Source: an uncultured Polaribacter sp. (GTDB lineage Bacteria; Bacteroidota; Bacteroidia; Flavobacteriales; Flavobacteriaceae). Taken from it: a stretch of 64,000 bases of DNA. The stretch is from contig CALSRX010000004.1 in NCBI GenBank assembly GCA_943788865.1, positions 434,001 to 498,000 of the forward strand, written 5' to 3'. Position numbers and translations under genes: made by a program. The notes below the pieces were generated by a model. The model saw nothing but the letters and a program-made list of their open reading frames with translations, was not told where the DNA came from and ran no database searches. Of this stretch, positions 1 through 7,526 are shown piece by piece; position 1 is the stretch's first letter, and every line of letters begins with the position of its first letter.

Positions 1-183
1 GCACAGAAAAATGCAACCCAAGCTATTTTCAATCAGTTTTGGAAAGAGAGTTGGTTTGCTGGAGGGTTTATTTGGAAATGGTTTCATAATCATGAAAATG
101 TTGGTGGTGAAAAGAACAACAGGTTTACACCACAAAACAAACCTACAGAAGCTTTGATAAAGAAATTGTATAAAATCAATTAA
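1..183 (+). CDS. C-terminal fragment of a GH113-like glycoside hydrolase (partial)
   Basis: The frame is open from base 1 and ends at TAA 181-183, giving the last 60 residues of a protein that starts outside the window. It has an aromatic-rich stretch (WKESWFAGGFIWKWF) followed by NRFTPQNKPTEALIKKLY. This resembles the end of TIM-barrel glycoside hydrolases of the GH113-like type found in Bacteroidota: a final barrel strand with tryptophans, then 'F-T-P-Q-x-K-P' and a closing helix. In that family the enzymes hydrolyse mannan-type polysaccharides. The catalytic residues lie outside the window, so the substrate cannot be inferred. The family call rests on the C-terminal pattern only. Confidence 0.55.
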   Translation, partial: AQKNATQAIFNQFWKESWFAGGFIWKWFHNHENVGGEKNNRFTPQNKPTEALIKKLYKIN

Positions 184-237
184 GAATAAAAAACTCAAAA
201 CATGATAAATGTTCTAATTTAGAATAAATCAATAACT

Positions 238-245
238 TAAATTTG
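238..245 (+). promoter_or_regulatory. Bacteroidota -7 promoter box for the stress protein gene
   Basis: TAAATTTG matches the TAnnTTTG -7 consensus of Bacteroidota primary sigma promoters. It lies 23 bases before the ATG at 269, so the transcript leader would be short. No clear -33 TTTG was found at the ideal spacing. Confidence 0.45.
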
Positions 246-268
246 TTTTTATTCAAAAAGCATTCATC

Positions 269-1102
269 ATGAAAAAAGTTATTGTTCCTATAGATTTTTC
301 AGAACATTCAGAGCATGCATTAAAAGCTGCAGCACTTTTAGCTAAAAGAAATAATATTGAAATTGTTGCCTTGCATATGCTAGACTTAAATATAGCTTCA
401 TTAAGCGATAGCGCAAGTGATATCCAAGCACAGTCTGTTTTTTATTTAAAATTAGCTGAAAAAAAAATCAAAACTTTTTTAAAGAAAGAGTATTTAAAAG
501 GACTAAACGTTACTCCTGTTATCAAGCATTATTTGTCATTTAGAGAAATTAATGAAATAGCTGAAGAGGTAAAAGCCGACTTAATTGTAATGAGTTCTCA
601 TGGTGTAAGTGGTATAAAAGAAATTTTTGTTGGCTCTAATACCGAGAAAGTTGTCAGATTTGCAACTATTCCTGTTTTAGTTTTAAAAGAAGAGTTGTTT
701 GATTTAAATTTTGAAGATGTTGTGTATGCTACTGATTTTTCTGAAGAATCAATTCCGGCATATAAAAAAGCGCTACAGTTAATAGATTTTTTTGGGGCAG
801 AATTACACTTGTTATTTGTAAATACGCCAAACGATAAGTTTAAAACTTCTACAGAAATGAAAGAAATGGCTGCTAATTTTTTAAATAAATCCGATCAGGA
901 TATCAGTAAACTTAAAGAAATTACTTTTGAATGTGAATCTACTATTGAAAAAGGAATTATAAGATTTTCGGATAGAATAGGGGCAGATTTAATTGCTGTA
1001 AGCACACATGGTAGAAAAGGATTGTCTCATCTCTTTGAAGGAAGCGTTGCAGAAGATTTAAGTAATCATTCTATGTTGCCAGTAGTTACAATAAAAATAT
1101 AA
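269..1102 (+). CDS. Universal stress protein with two UspA domains
   Basis: 277 residues forming two tandem UspA domains (about 1-140 and 148-277), the usual length for tandem Usp proteins. Each domain begins with a short strand rich in V/I followed by D-F-S (VIVPIDFSEHS; VVYATDFSEES). Each ends with the nucleotide-binding G-x2-G-x9-G-S/T type motif (GVSGIKEIFVGSN; GRKGLSHLFEGSV), which suggests ATP-binding Usp modules. Members are cytoplasmic and respond to starvation, oxygen limitation or other stress; the specific trigger here is unknown. The gene stands alone behind its own -7 box and is convergent with the arsenosugar operon, so functional coupling to that operon is not implied. Confidence 0.9.
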   Translation: MKKVIVPIDFSEHSEHALKAAALLAKRNNIEIVALHMLDLNIASLSDSASDIQAQSVFYLKLAEKKIKTFLKKEYLKGLNVTPVIKHYLSFREINEIAEEVKADLIVMSSHGVSGIKEIFVGSNTEKVVRFATIPVLVLKEELFDLNFEDVVYATDFSEESIPAYKKALQLIDFFGAELHLLFVNTPNDKFKTSTEMKEMAANFLNKSDQDISKLKEITFECESTIEKGIIRFSDRIGADLIAVSTHGRKGLSHLFEGSVAEDLSNHSMLPVVTIKI

Positions 1103-1127
1103 ATTTAAGTGGTTAAACACTGATGTT

Positions 1128-2096
1128 TTAGCAACACCCACCACCATCATAATGGAAAGTAGATTCGCTAATAAAAACATCATCTCTATTTAAAGCTGCA
1201 ATTTGACCAGCTGTTTTATCACAAATAGCTAGAGGCTGGTTTTTCAATAAAATGTGTCCAGCTTTGTCATCAAAATATTCTTCATTCCCAAAATATATGG
1301 CAGCTTTTCCAGTAAAAACACAGGGTCCATCTGCTGGCATCGGATCTTTGATTGCAGCAACTTCAATAGATTCTATGTAAATTAACTCGTCTGTTGGATA
1401 ATTTTTTGGATCTAAAATCCGGTACGGTTTTCTAGCTCTGATTTCTATAGTTCCAAAACCTGCATCTGTCAATGCTTTTACATAATCTGCAATTGTTAAA
1501 CTTCCAGACAAACACAATGCACGCAAACGTTCGTCATTGCGTAATGTTTCATTCATGGGTTGCTCACAAGTTGGATCACTCATGACCAAACGTCCATGAG
1601 GTTTTAAAACTCTGTACATTTCTGAAATGGCTTTTTGCAAATCGTCTTCTTTAAAAATATTGAACAAACAATTCTGAGCAGCAACATCAATCGAATTGTC
1701 TTCAACGGGTAAATTCATGGCATCACCTTTTCGTAAATCAACAAATTCGCTTTTAAACCAATCGTTTTGTTCTTCTGCAATTTTAAAATTTTTACGAGAA
1801 GCTTCTAGCATTTCATCGACAACATCCAGCCCAATGACACCTCCTTTTTGTCTATTAAAATAAGCGAATTGTAACAATTCCATTCCGCCACCAACACCCA
1901 CATACAATAGTTGAGGGTTGTTTGTTAAATCACGTGCATGCACCGTAGAACCACAACCGTAATTCATTTCTTGCATGATTTTAGGAATCTTTAATCCAGG
2001 TAATTCCCAAATAGGGTTAGTTGTGCAACACAATCCAACATCTGGTGTTAAGGCTGCTTCTTTATATACGTTATGTGTAGTTTCTAGGTAACTCAT
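1128..2096 (-). CDS. arsM: Arsenosugar biosynthesis arsenite methyltransferase ArsM
   Basis: 322-residue SAM-dependent methyltransferase. The class I Rossmann core is visible: the SAM-binding strand-loop 'YVGVGGGMELLQFA' near residue 65, an acidic 'GLDVVDEML' after strand 2, and 'GDAMNLPVEDNSIDVA' before motif IV. Cysteine pairs that could bind trivalent arsenic lie near the N-terminus (Cys23-Cys24, 'GLCC') and at the extreme C-terminus (GGGCC). ArsM methylates arsenite; in arsenosugar pathways dimethylarsenite passes to the radical SAM enzyme ArsS. It is the last gene of a minus-strand operon with PNP, a glycosyltransferase, ArsS and a peroxidase-like protein, which is what makes the arsenosugar assignment secure rather than simple detoxification. 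A 66-base dispersed repeat separates it from PNP. Confidence 0.88.
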   Translation of the reverse strand: MSYLETTHNVYKEAALTPDVGLCCTTNPIWELPGLKIPKIMQEMNYGCGSTVHARDLTNNPQLLYVGVGGGMELLQFAYFNRQKGGVIGLDVVDEMLEASRKNFKIAEEQNDWFKSEFVDLRKGDAMNLPVEDNSIDVAAQNCLFNIFKEDDLQKAISEMYRVLKPHGRLVMSDPTCEQPMNETLRNDERLRALCLSGSLTIADYVKALTDAGFGTIEIRARKPYRILDPKNYPTDELIYIESIEVAAIKDPMPADGPCVFTGKAAIYFGNEEYFDDKAGHILLKNQPLAICDKTAGQIAALNRDDVFISESTFHYDGGGCC

Positions 2097-2110
2097 TTGT
2101 TATTTTGTTT

Positions 2111-2176
2111 GTCATTGCGAGGAAGTATGACGTGGCAATCTCATAAATAAGATTCCTTCATTACATTCGGAATGAC
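2111..2176. repeat. Dispersed imperfect inverted repeat (GTCATT...AATGAC)
   Basis: This 66-base intergenic element starts GTCATTGCGAGG and ends TTCGGAATGAC, so its arms are imperfectly complementary (GTCATTgCGA against GTCATTcCGA). The two AATCT-type inner blocks also mirror each other. It lies inside the arsenosugar operon between PNP and arsM. A half-copy with the same GTCATT...GGGAATCT signature is at 49955-49980. Confidence 0.6.
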
Positions 2177-2180
2177 GTTG

Positions 2181-2996
2181 TTAAACTATTTTAATTAGCT
2201 CTTTAAATAAAGTAATAATTTTTGGTTCTGCCTCACCAGCAACGGCAATAATTTCTGCAATATCAACTGGCTGTAAATTTTTTGGATCACATTCGTCTGT
2301 TAAAACCGAAATTGCGGCACAAGGCAAATCTAATTGTTTGGCAACGATCACTTCTGGAACAGTACTCATTCCAACAGCATCAGTTTCTAGTATTTGTAAC
2401 ATTCTATATTCTGCTCTCGTTTCTAATTGCGGCCCAACAACACTAGTGTATACACCAACTTTCAAATCGATGTCGTTTGCTTTCGCAATTTCTTGCAGTT
2501 GGGTATTCATTTTTTTAGAATAGGGCTCTAACATATCGGCAAAGATATTTCCAAAATCATTGGCGCCTTTAAAAGCTAAAGGAGAACTTCCTTGCAAATT
2601 GATGTGATCTTCAATCAGCATTAAATCTCCTTTTTTGTAATTTAAATTGATTGCTCCAGCAGCATTTGAAATCAATACCTGTTTAATTCCTAAACCGTGC
2701 ATGGTTCTAATTCCGTAGGTAACTTCCCAAAGGCTATATCCTTCATAAACATGAAAACGCCCAGACATTACAATAACTTTTTTACCAGATAAGTTTCCGT
2801 AAATCAATTTTCCAGAATGAAACTCAACTGTTGCTTGCGGAAAATTTGGAATATCTTCATAGGCAATTTCTTTTTCAATATCGATTTCATCCACTAGTTT
2901 TCCTAAACCAGTTCCTAATACTACACCAACCTCAGGATGTATAATTCCGTTTGCTTTTAGAAAATTTATGGTTTCTTGTAGTTGCTGTTTTTTCAT
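2181..2996 (-). CDS. Purine-nucleoside phosphorylase of the arsenosugar operon
   Basis: 271 residues, the normal length for trimeric PNP of the PNP/MTAP family. It shows the phosphate-binding 'GTGLG' near residue 28, 'FHSGKLIYG', 'GRFHVYEGY' and 'ISNAAGAIN' before the base-binding segment, plus a C-terminal 'AISVLTDECDP'. The usual reaction is phosphorolysis of purine nucleosides to base and ribose-1-phosphate. In the arsenosugar context it probably removes adenine from the 5'-deoxy-5'-(dimethylarsinoyl)adenosine made by ArsS, leaving an arsenoribose phosphate for glycosyl transfer; that role is inferred from gene order. It sits one base after the glycosyltransferase gene, showing tight translational coupling. 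Confidence 0.9.
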   Translation of the reverse strand: MKKQQLQETINFLKANGIIHPEVGVVLGTGLGKLVDEIDIEKEIAYEDIPNFPQATVEFHSGKLIYGNLSGKKVIVMSGRFHVYEGYSLWEVTYGIRTMHGLGIKQVLISNAAGAINLNYKKGDLMLIEDHINLQGSSPLAFKGANDFGNIFADMLEPYSKKMNTQLQEIAKANDIDLKVGVYTSVVGPQLETRAEYRMLQILETDAVGMSTVPEVIVAKQLDLPCAAISVLTDECDPKNLQPVDIAEIIAVAGEAEPKIITLFKELIKIV

Positions 2997-2997
2997 C

Positions 2998-3642
2998 TTA
3001 TTGCTGAACTTGTTTTAGTATATTTTGTTGAACAATTTCTTGAATATCAGGATTCTTTTTACAAAAATCTGAATTTATTAAATCTTCAAAAGTATCTATA
3101 TCATTTAAAACTTCAAGAATTCCAATTGATTTTTGTTGTTCTTTTAATTGTGATAAAGTTATCGCTAATAATTCAGATTGACTCCAAGGTTTATTTTGAA
3201 AAATGGAGGTATTCATTTTAGACATTCCGACAAGGTAATAACCACCATCTTCTGCTGGTCCAAAAACAACATCATTATGATGTAAGCTTTCAAAACCAGA
3301 TTCTATAATTTCTTTTGAAATATCAGGTAGGTCAGATCCAATTAATAGGATGTTTTCATATCCCAAATAAAATCCATTTTGAAAGGCATTTTGCATTCTA
3401 ATTCCCAAATCTTCCCCTTGTTGAACAAACTTTTTGTCATTTTTCCATTTTGAAGGGATGATGACGTCAGAAAAACAAATATGCTTATCTGCAGCAATTT
3501 TTGATGTAGCATTTTCTGTAATATCTACCAATTCGGCATACACTTTAAAAGCAGCAACATCACCAATAGTTTTAGCTAAGCGTGTTTTTACTTTGCCTAG
3601 GATGCTATTTTTTACAAAAACAATTAATAGATTTTTTTTCAT
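2998..3642 (-). CDS. TIGR04282-family (DUF2064) arsenosugar glycosyltransferase
   Basis: 214 residues with a GT-A nucleotidyl/glycosyltransferase fold signature. The N-terminal 'LLIVFVKNSILGKVKTRLAKTIG' resembles nucleotide-sugar binding loops, an S-D-L-P-D motif (LLIGSDLPDIS) holds the likely metal-binding Asp, and 'GPAEDGGYYLVG' is the family hallmark. The family occurs next to arsS and arsM in Bacteroidota and cyanobacteria and is thought to attach or modify the sugar part of arsenosugars; the exact donor and acceptor are not known from sequence. It lies between arsS (3-base gap) and PNP (1-base gap) on the same strand, a clear operon. Confidence 0.85.
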   Translation of the reverse strand: MKKNLLIVFVKNSILGKVKTRLAKTIGDVAAFKVYAELVDITENATSKIAADKHICFSDVIIPSKWKNDKKFVQQGEDLGIRMQNAFQNGFYLGYENILLIGSDLPDISKEIIESGFESLHHNDVVFGPAEDGGYYLVGMSKMNTSIFQNKPWSQSELLAITLSQLKEQQKSIGILEVLNDIDTFEDLINSDFCKKNPDIQEIVQQNILKQVQQ

Positions 3643-3645
3643 GAT

Positions 3646-4695
3646 TTATGCGACAACTCCTTGGCAACTACTTCCAGCTCCGGCTGTACAGCCATAGCAA
3701 TGTTGATTGATACTAATATCTCTATTTTGCAACAATTCTTCGTTGTATTCAGAAATGTGTTTTATGGTGCTATTTACTTTTAAATTCAACATTTGATTAA
3801 AATCGCAGTCGTATAAGAATCCATCCCAACTAACAGAAATGGTATTGGTACACATTACATTTTTAACCGCTAAAGGATTATATGCTTCTACCAAAGCAAA
3901 CATATAATCTTCATAATTATCTGAAGCAATCAAATAATCTAAAAATCGACTAATTGGTAAATTGGTAATGGCAAATAATTTGTTGAAATCAATATTAAAT
4001 TCTTCTTTTAAGGCTTTTTTAAAATCGTTTTCTAAGGCTTGTTGATCTCCTGGTAAAAATGCTCCAGAAGGATTGTATACTAAATCTAATGTTAATGACG
4101 AGTCTTTCATCCCATACCCCACATCATTCAACATTTGCAATGCTTTGATAGATTTATCAAAAACACCATCTCCACGTTGTTTGTCTGTTTTTCCACGTGT
4201 CCAATGTGGCATCGAAGAGACTATATGTACATTGTGTTTTTTGAAAAATTCAGGCAAATCGTAATATTTTTTATTGGCTCTAATAATGGTCAAATTAGAA
4301 CGCACAATAAAATCTTTGACACCAACTTTAGAAGCTTCTTCTACAAACCATCTAAAATTAGGGTTCATTTCTGGTGCGCCGCCAGTCAAATCTAAGGTAT
4401 GAGCGCCTGTTTTTTTGATGACCTCTAAACATTGATTCATGGTTTCTAGGGTCATAATCTCTTTGCGGTCTGGACCAGCATCTACATGACAATGTGCACA
4501 TACTTGATTGCACATATAACCTAAATTTAGTTGTAAAATTTCTAATTTATTTGGGTGTAAAGGAAACTGATTTGTTTCTTTTATCTTGTTCGCAAAAGTG
4601 GGCAACTCGTATTTAAAAATTCCGTTTGATAGAATTTCTATTTGCCGTTGCGTATTTGCTAAATCGTTATTTCTTGCTAAAAGAGATTTTTTCAT
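3646..4695 (-). CDS. arsS: Arsenosugar biosynthesis radical SAM protein ArsS
   Basis: 349 residues. The radical SAM [4Fe-4S] motif CxxxCxxC is Cys62-x3-Cys66-x2-Cys69 (GYMCNQVCAHCHVDAG), followed by 'LTGGAPEMNP', the GGE-like SAM-binding strand. The C-terminal DUF3641-type domain ends in a cysteine cluster (CYGCTAGAGSSCQG), another family signature. ArsS is proposed to transfer the 5'-deoxyadenosyl group of SAM to dimethylarsenite, giving the precursor of arsenosugars. Full length with both cysteine clusters intact. Upstream, 97 bases carrying a dispersed hairpin repeat separate it from the peroxidase-like gene; downstream it is coupled to the glycosyltransferase. Confidence 0.92.
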   Translation of the reverse strand: MKKSLLARNNDLANTQRQIEILSNGIFKYELPTFANKIKETNQFPLHPNKLEILQLNLGYMCNQVCAHCHVDAGPDRKEIMTLETMNQCLEVIKKTGAHTLDLTGGAPEMNPNFRWFVEEASKVGVKDFIVRSNLTIIRANKKYYDLPEFFKKHNVHIVSSMPHWTRGKTDKQRGDGVFDKSIKALQMLNDVGYGMKDSSLTLDLVYNPSGAFLPGDQQALENDFKKALKEEFNIDFNKLFAITNLPISRFLDYLIASDNYEDYMFALVEAYNPLAVKNVMCTNTISVSWDGFLYDCDFNQMLNLKVNSTIKHISEYNEELLQNRDISINQHCYGCTAGAGSSCQGVVA

Positions 4696-4699
4696 GTAT

Positions 4700-4750
4700 G
4701 CTGAACTAGTTTCAGTATCTTTTTATGAGATCCTGATTTTCATCAGGATA
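4700..4750. repeat. Dispersed repeat with two small hairpins inside the ars operon
   Basis: Two adjacent palindromes lie in the 97-base gap between arsS and the peroxidase-like gene: CTGAACTAGTTTCAG, then ATCCTGA-ttttca-TCAGGAT (4730-4749). The first motif recurs as CTGAACTAAATTCAG at 54040-54054, just before metF, which suggests a dispersed family rather than an operon-specific signal. Confidence 0.5.
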
Positions 4751-4792
4751 AGCGATTCATACAATTTTGTAAAAACAAAATTGGTTTTCTGC

Positions 4793-5128
4793 TTACATTT
4801 CTAATTTATTCACTTTGTTCATCATTTGAACTCCCATTACTAAAGTTGCTCCGCTTTTTATTGCGGCCCCAACATGTACTGCTTCCATCATTTCCTCTTT
4901 TGTAATTCCTCTTTGTAAACCATCTTTTGTATAGGCATCAATACAGTACGGACAATGCTCTGTGTGGGCAACAGCCAGAGCAATTAACGATTTTTCTTTT
5001 GCGGTTAAAGCACCTTCTTCAAATACTTTTCCGTAATAATCAAAAAATTTATTTCCTAGTTCTTCGCTCCATTCTGTAATCTTTCCAAACTTTCTTAAAT
5101 CAGCTGGATCATAATATGATTTTGACAT
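4793..5128 (-). CDS. Arsenosugar biosynthesis-associated peroxidase-like (AhpD/CMD) protein
   Basis: 111 residues of the carboxymuconolactone decarboxylase/AhpD fold. The redox-type CxxC is Cys59-x2-Cys62 (HTEHCPYCIDAY), with the conserved downstream 'GITKEEMMEAVHVGAAIKSGATLVMG' helix pair. AhpD proteins reduce disulfides of peroxidases. The subgroup found next to arsS/arsM is annotated as arsenosugar-associated, and its substrate is unknown; a role in keeping arsenic or cysteine thiols reduced is an inference. It is the first gene of the minus-strand operon. A near-consensus -7 box (TATCTTTA, one mismatch from TAnnTTTG) lies at 5154-5161 and could drive the operon. Confidence 0.85.
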   Translation of the reverse strand: MSKSYYDPADLRKFGKITEWSEELGNKFFDYYGKVFEEGALTAKEKSLIALAVAHTEHCPYCIDAYTKDGLQRGITKEEMMEAVHVGAAIKSGATLVMGVQMMNKVNKLEM

Positions 5129-5300
5129 GTTATTTGTTTTATTCTTAAAAAAATAAAGATACTATTTTCCGATTAAACTCCAATCCTATTCTAAAAAACC
5201 AATTTTCTGTTTTTTTTGATTTTCATTTTAACGAATCTAAGTATAATTTGAGTTTTAGACGGAGTAATTTTGCTTTGTTTACAAAGTAAAGGTTAAAAAA

Positions 5301-5987
5301 TCAATCAATGATTTCCTCTCCAATTTTTAGATTGAATTTCCTTCTAAATAGATATACTAAAAGATATAAAACGGGCGTGTCTAATGCTGCAATTAGTATT
5401 TTAAATAAGAATCCGCTTAACAATAAGCCAACAAAAATTTCCCAAGGGAGTACGTTAAAAGAGCACAATAAAAACAAGACCGTAAAGGTGTCTATAAATT
5501 GAGATGTAAAGGTTGAAAAGTTATTACGTAACCATAAATGCTTACCGTTGGTTTTCTTTTTCCAAAAATGAAAAATACGAATGTCAATAAATTGGGCAGC
5601 TAAATAGGCTAGCATAGAAGCAAGAACAGCTAAAGGAGATAATCCGAAAACTCTAGAAAAAGTGCCATCATCTATGGGTGAGTTAGAAATTGCGGGAGCT
5701 GCATTTGAAATTAAGATAATCAACATAGAAAAAAATGAAGCGAAAATTCCAGCAATTACAACTTGATTTGCTTTTTTCTTACCATAAATTTCGGATAAAA
5801 CATCTGTAATTAAAAAGGTAATAGGGTAGGGTAAAATTCCAACAGATATTTCAAAACGATAGATACCAAAAGGTTCCCAATAAAAAAACTTTTGAAATAT
5901 CAAGTTAGAAGTAACTAATGAAGCGATAAATAATGCCGCTAAAATTAAATAGATAACTTGAGCAGATGATTTTTGGTTGGCAGTCAT
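5301..5987 (-). CDS. Queuosine precursor transporter (VUT/YhhQ family)
   Basis: 228 residues with about six hydrophobic segments. Family landmarks include 'LPYPITFLITDVLSEIYGKKKANQVV' near residue 55 and 'WLRNNFSTFTSQFIDTFTVLFLL' near residue 150, both diagnostic of the YhhQ/DUF165 group. The family imports 7-cyano-7-deazaguanine or related queuine precursors across the inner membrane for tRNA modification. The gene is monocistronic, starting at ATG 5987 (MTANQKSS), and faces away from fabD. A TAACTTCG box (one mismatch to TAnnTTTG, minus strand) lies just upstream at 5991-5998. No queuosine biosynthesis gene is in the window. Confidence 0.88.
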   Translation of the reverse strand: MTANQKSSAQVIYLILAALFIASLVTSNLIFQKFFYWEPFGIYRFEISVGILPYPITFLITDVLSEIYGKKKANQVVIAGIFASFFSMLIILISNAAPAISNSPIDDGTFSRVFGLSPLAVLASMLAYLAAQFIDIRIFHFWKKKTNGKHLWLRNNFSTFTSQFIDTFTVLFLLCSFNVLPWEIFVGLLLSGFLFKILIAALDTPVLYLLVYLFRRKFNLKIGEEIID

Positions 5988-6026
5988 TTAACGAAGTTAC
6001 TAATTTCCTGTGATTTTAAAAATTTG

Positions 6027-6034
6027 TATGTTTG
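6027..6034 (+). promoter_or_regulatory. -7 promoter box upstream of fabD
   Basis: TATGTTTG fits TAnnTTTG. It is 80 bases before the fabD ATG, so a leader of about 70 nt is expected. TTTC at 6004-6007 sits at about the right distance for a degenerate -33 element. Confidence 0.5.
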
Positions 6035-6113
6035 CAACTTTAAATAAAAGACAAAGTGGAATCGTTTTTTAACGATTGCATCAGAAAACAAAAAAACAAA
6101 TAGAAAAGTAAAT

Positions 6114-6998
6114 ATGAAAGCATATATTTTTCCAGGTCAAGGGGCTCAATTTTCAGGAATGGGTTTAGATTTATACGAAAAATCTACAATCGCTCAAGAG
6201 TTATTTGAACAGGCCAATAAAATTTTAGATTTTGCAATTACAGATATCATGTTTGAAGGAACTGCAGAGCAATTAAAAGAAACAAAAGTAACTCAGCCAG
6301 CTATTTTTTTACACTCTGTAATTTTAGCAAAAGTTTTAGGAGATGCTTTTAAGCCAGAAATGGTAGCAGGACATTCTTTAGGAGAAATTTCTGCATTGGT
6401 TGCAAACGGAGTCTTGACTTTTGAAGATGGATTGACATTAGTTTCTAAACGTGCTTTAGCAATGCAAAAGGCATGTGAAATCCAAAAATCTACAATGGCT
6501 GCAATTATTGGTTTAGAAGATAAAATAGTTGAAGAAGTGTGTACAGAAATTGATGGTGTAGTCGTTGCAGCAAATTATAATTGCCCTGGGCAATTAGTGA
6601 TTTCTGGCGAAGTTGAATCTGTTGAAAAAGCTTGTGAAGTCTTAAAAGGAAAAGGAGCAAAAATGGCTGTAGTGTTACCAGTTGGTGGCGCGTTTCATTC
6701 ACCAATGATGGAGCCAGCAAGAGAAGAGCTAGCTGCTGCAATTGAAGCGACAACTTTTAGTCAGCCAACTTGCCCAGTATATCAAAATGTTACGGCTACT
6801 GCAGTTACAAACCAAGATGAGATTAAGAAAAATTTAATGGTTCAGTTAACGGCTCCTGTTAAATGGACACAAACAATTCAGCAAATGATAGCTGATGGAG
6901 GAACTGAGTTTATAGAAGTTGGTCCAGGAAAAGTGCTTCAAGGATTGATGCGTAAAATTGATAGAAATGTAGCTGCAAGTGGAGCTGCTTTTGAATAA
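6114..6998 (+). CDS. fabD: Malonyl-CoA:ACP transacylase FabD
   Basis: 294 residues, the usual bacterial FabD length. It transfers malonyl from CoA to acyl carrier protein, the entry step of fatty-acid elongation in the cytoplasm. The N-terminal 'FPGQGAQFSGMG' is intact. The nucleophile elbow GHSLGE places the catalytic Ser at residue 88, and the catalytic His is H195 in 'GGAFHSPMME'. The Gln of the oxyanion hole is in GQG. The gene is monocistronic: it has its own -7 box and a strong terminator directly after the stop. No other fab genes are adjacent. Confidence 0.96.
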   Translation: MKAYIFPGQGAQFSGMGLDLYEKSTIAQELFEQANKILDFAITDIMFEGTAEQLKETKVTQPAIFLHSVILAKVLGDAFKPEMVAGHSLGEISALVANGVLTFEDGLTLVSKRALAMQKACEIQKSTMAAIIGLEDKIVEEVCTEIDGVVVAANYNCPGQLVISGEVESVEKACEVLKGKGAKMAVVLPVGGAFHSPMMEPAREELAAAIEATTFSQPTCPVYQNVTATAVTNQDEIKKNLMVQLTAPVKWTQTIQQMIADGGTEFIEVGPGKVLQGLMRKIDRNVAASGAAFE

Positions 6999-7017
6999 TA
7001 AAATAGTATTTAAAATT

Positions 7018-7047
7018 AAAACCCACTGAATTTCAGTGGGTTTTTTT
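7018..7047 (+). terminator. Rho-independent terminator after fabD
   Basis: A perfect stem (ACCCACTGAA / TTCAGTGGGT, single-base loop) is followed by a run of seven T, 20 bases after the fabD stop. Confidence 0.9.
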
Positions 7048-7052
7048 ATTTT

Positions 7053-7247
7053 TTACTTAGAGAGTAAGCAATCTTCACAATCTTTAATTTCACCATAATA
7101 CGTTTCTCTGTATTTGTGAAGTGTTTCTAAAGGAATAATGTTTAAAAACGTTTTTTTAATGTAGGTAACTCTTGTGTGTAGTCTACCCATTTTTGGGGTA
7201 AATCTTTTTTCTAAACGAGTTTCTCTTTTAATTTTAATCAGTTTCAT
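7053..7247 (-). CDS. Small conserved hypothetical protein, basic with terminal CxxC
   Basis: 64 residues from ATG 7247 (MKLIKIKRETRLEKRF); longer in-frame starts exist at 7262 and 7292 but would add only a poorly structured N-terminus. The protein is strongly basic in its first half (KIKRETRLEKRFTPKMGRLH) and ends with an acidic C-E-D-C motif. I recognise the general type as a short hypothetical protein seen in flavobacteria, but no function is known to me. It could be a nucleic-acid-binding or ribosome-associated peptide; this is a guess from charge only. It is convergent with fabD, sharing the intervening terminator, and is followed upstream by about 230 bases of AT-rich noncoding DNA. Confidence 0.6.
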   Translation of the reverse strand: MKLIKIKRETRLEKRFTPKMGRLHTRVTYIKKTFLNIIPLETLHKYRETYYGEIKDCEDCLLSK

Positions 7248-7526
7248 GTTGTCTTTTATCATTAAATTAATAAGGTGTAAAGATACGTACATGAACGCGC
7301 CGTGTCAATTGTAAAATGTTAAAACATTAATTTACAGCTCATTAATATTATATTGAAAATGAGATTGGGTAATTATTGAAGATATGTTAATTATATGTAG
7401 TTTTGTTTAAGTATTTCTTATGTAAAAACGGTTGTTTTTTCATTAAAAACACCTAAAACTGCTTAAAAATGAGCAAAAAATGCTAAAAAAAGTTAAAAAT
7501 TGAATGTTTTTGTAAAAAATGGTTTT

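Noticed and set aside
3434..3697. Plus-strand frame opposite the arsenosugar glycosyltransferase
   Set aside because: Antisense shadow; the glycosyltransferase motifs on the minus strand are unambiguous.
7293..7526. Possible small RNA between the small hypothetical gene and corA
   Set aside because: Only A/T-rich simple sequence with no stable stem-terminator or promoter pair.
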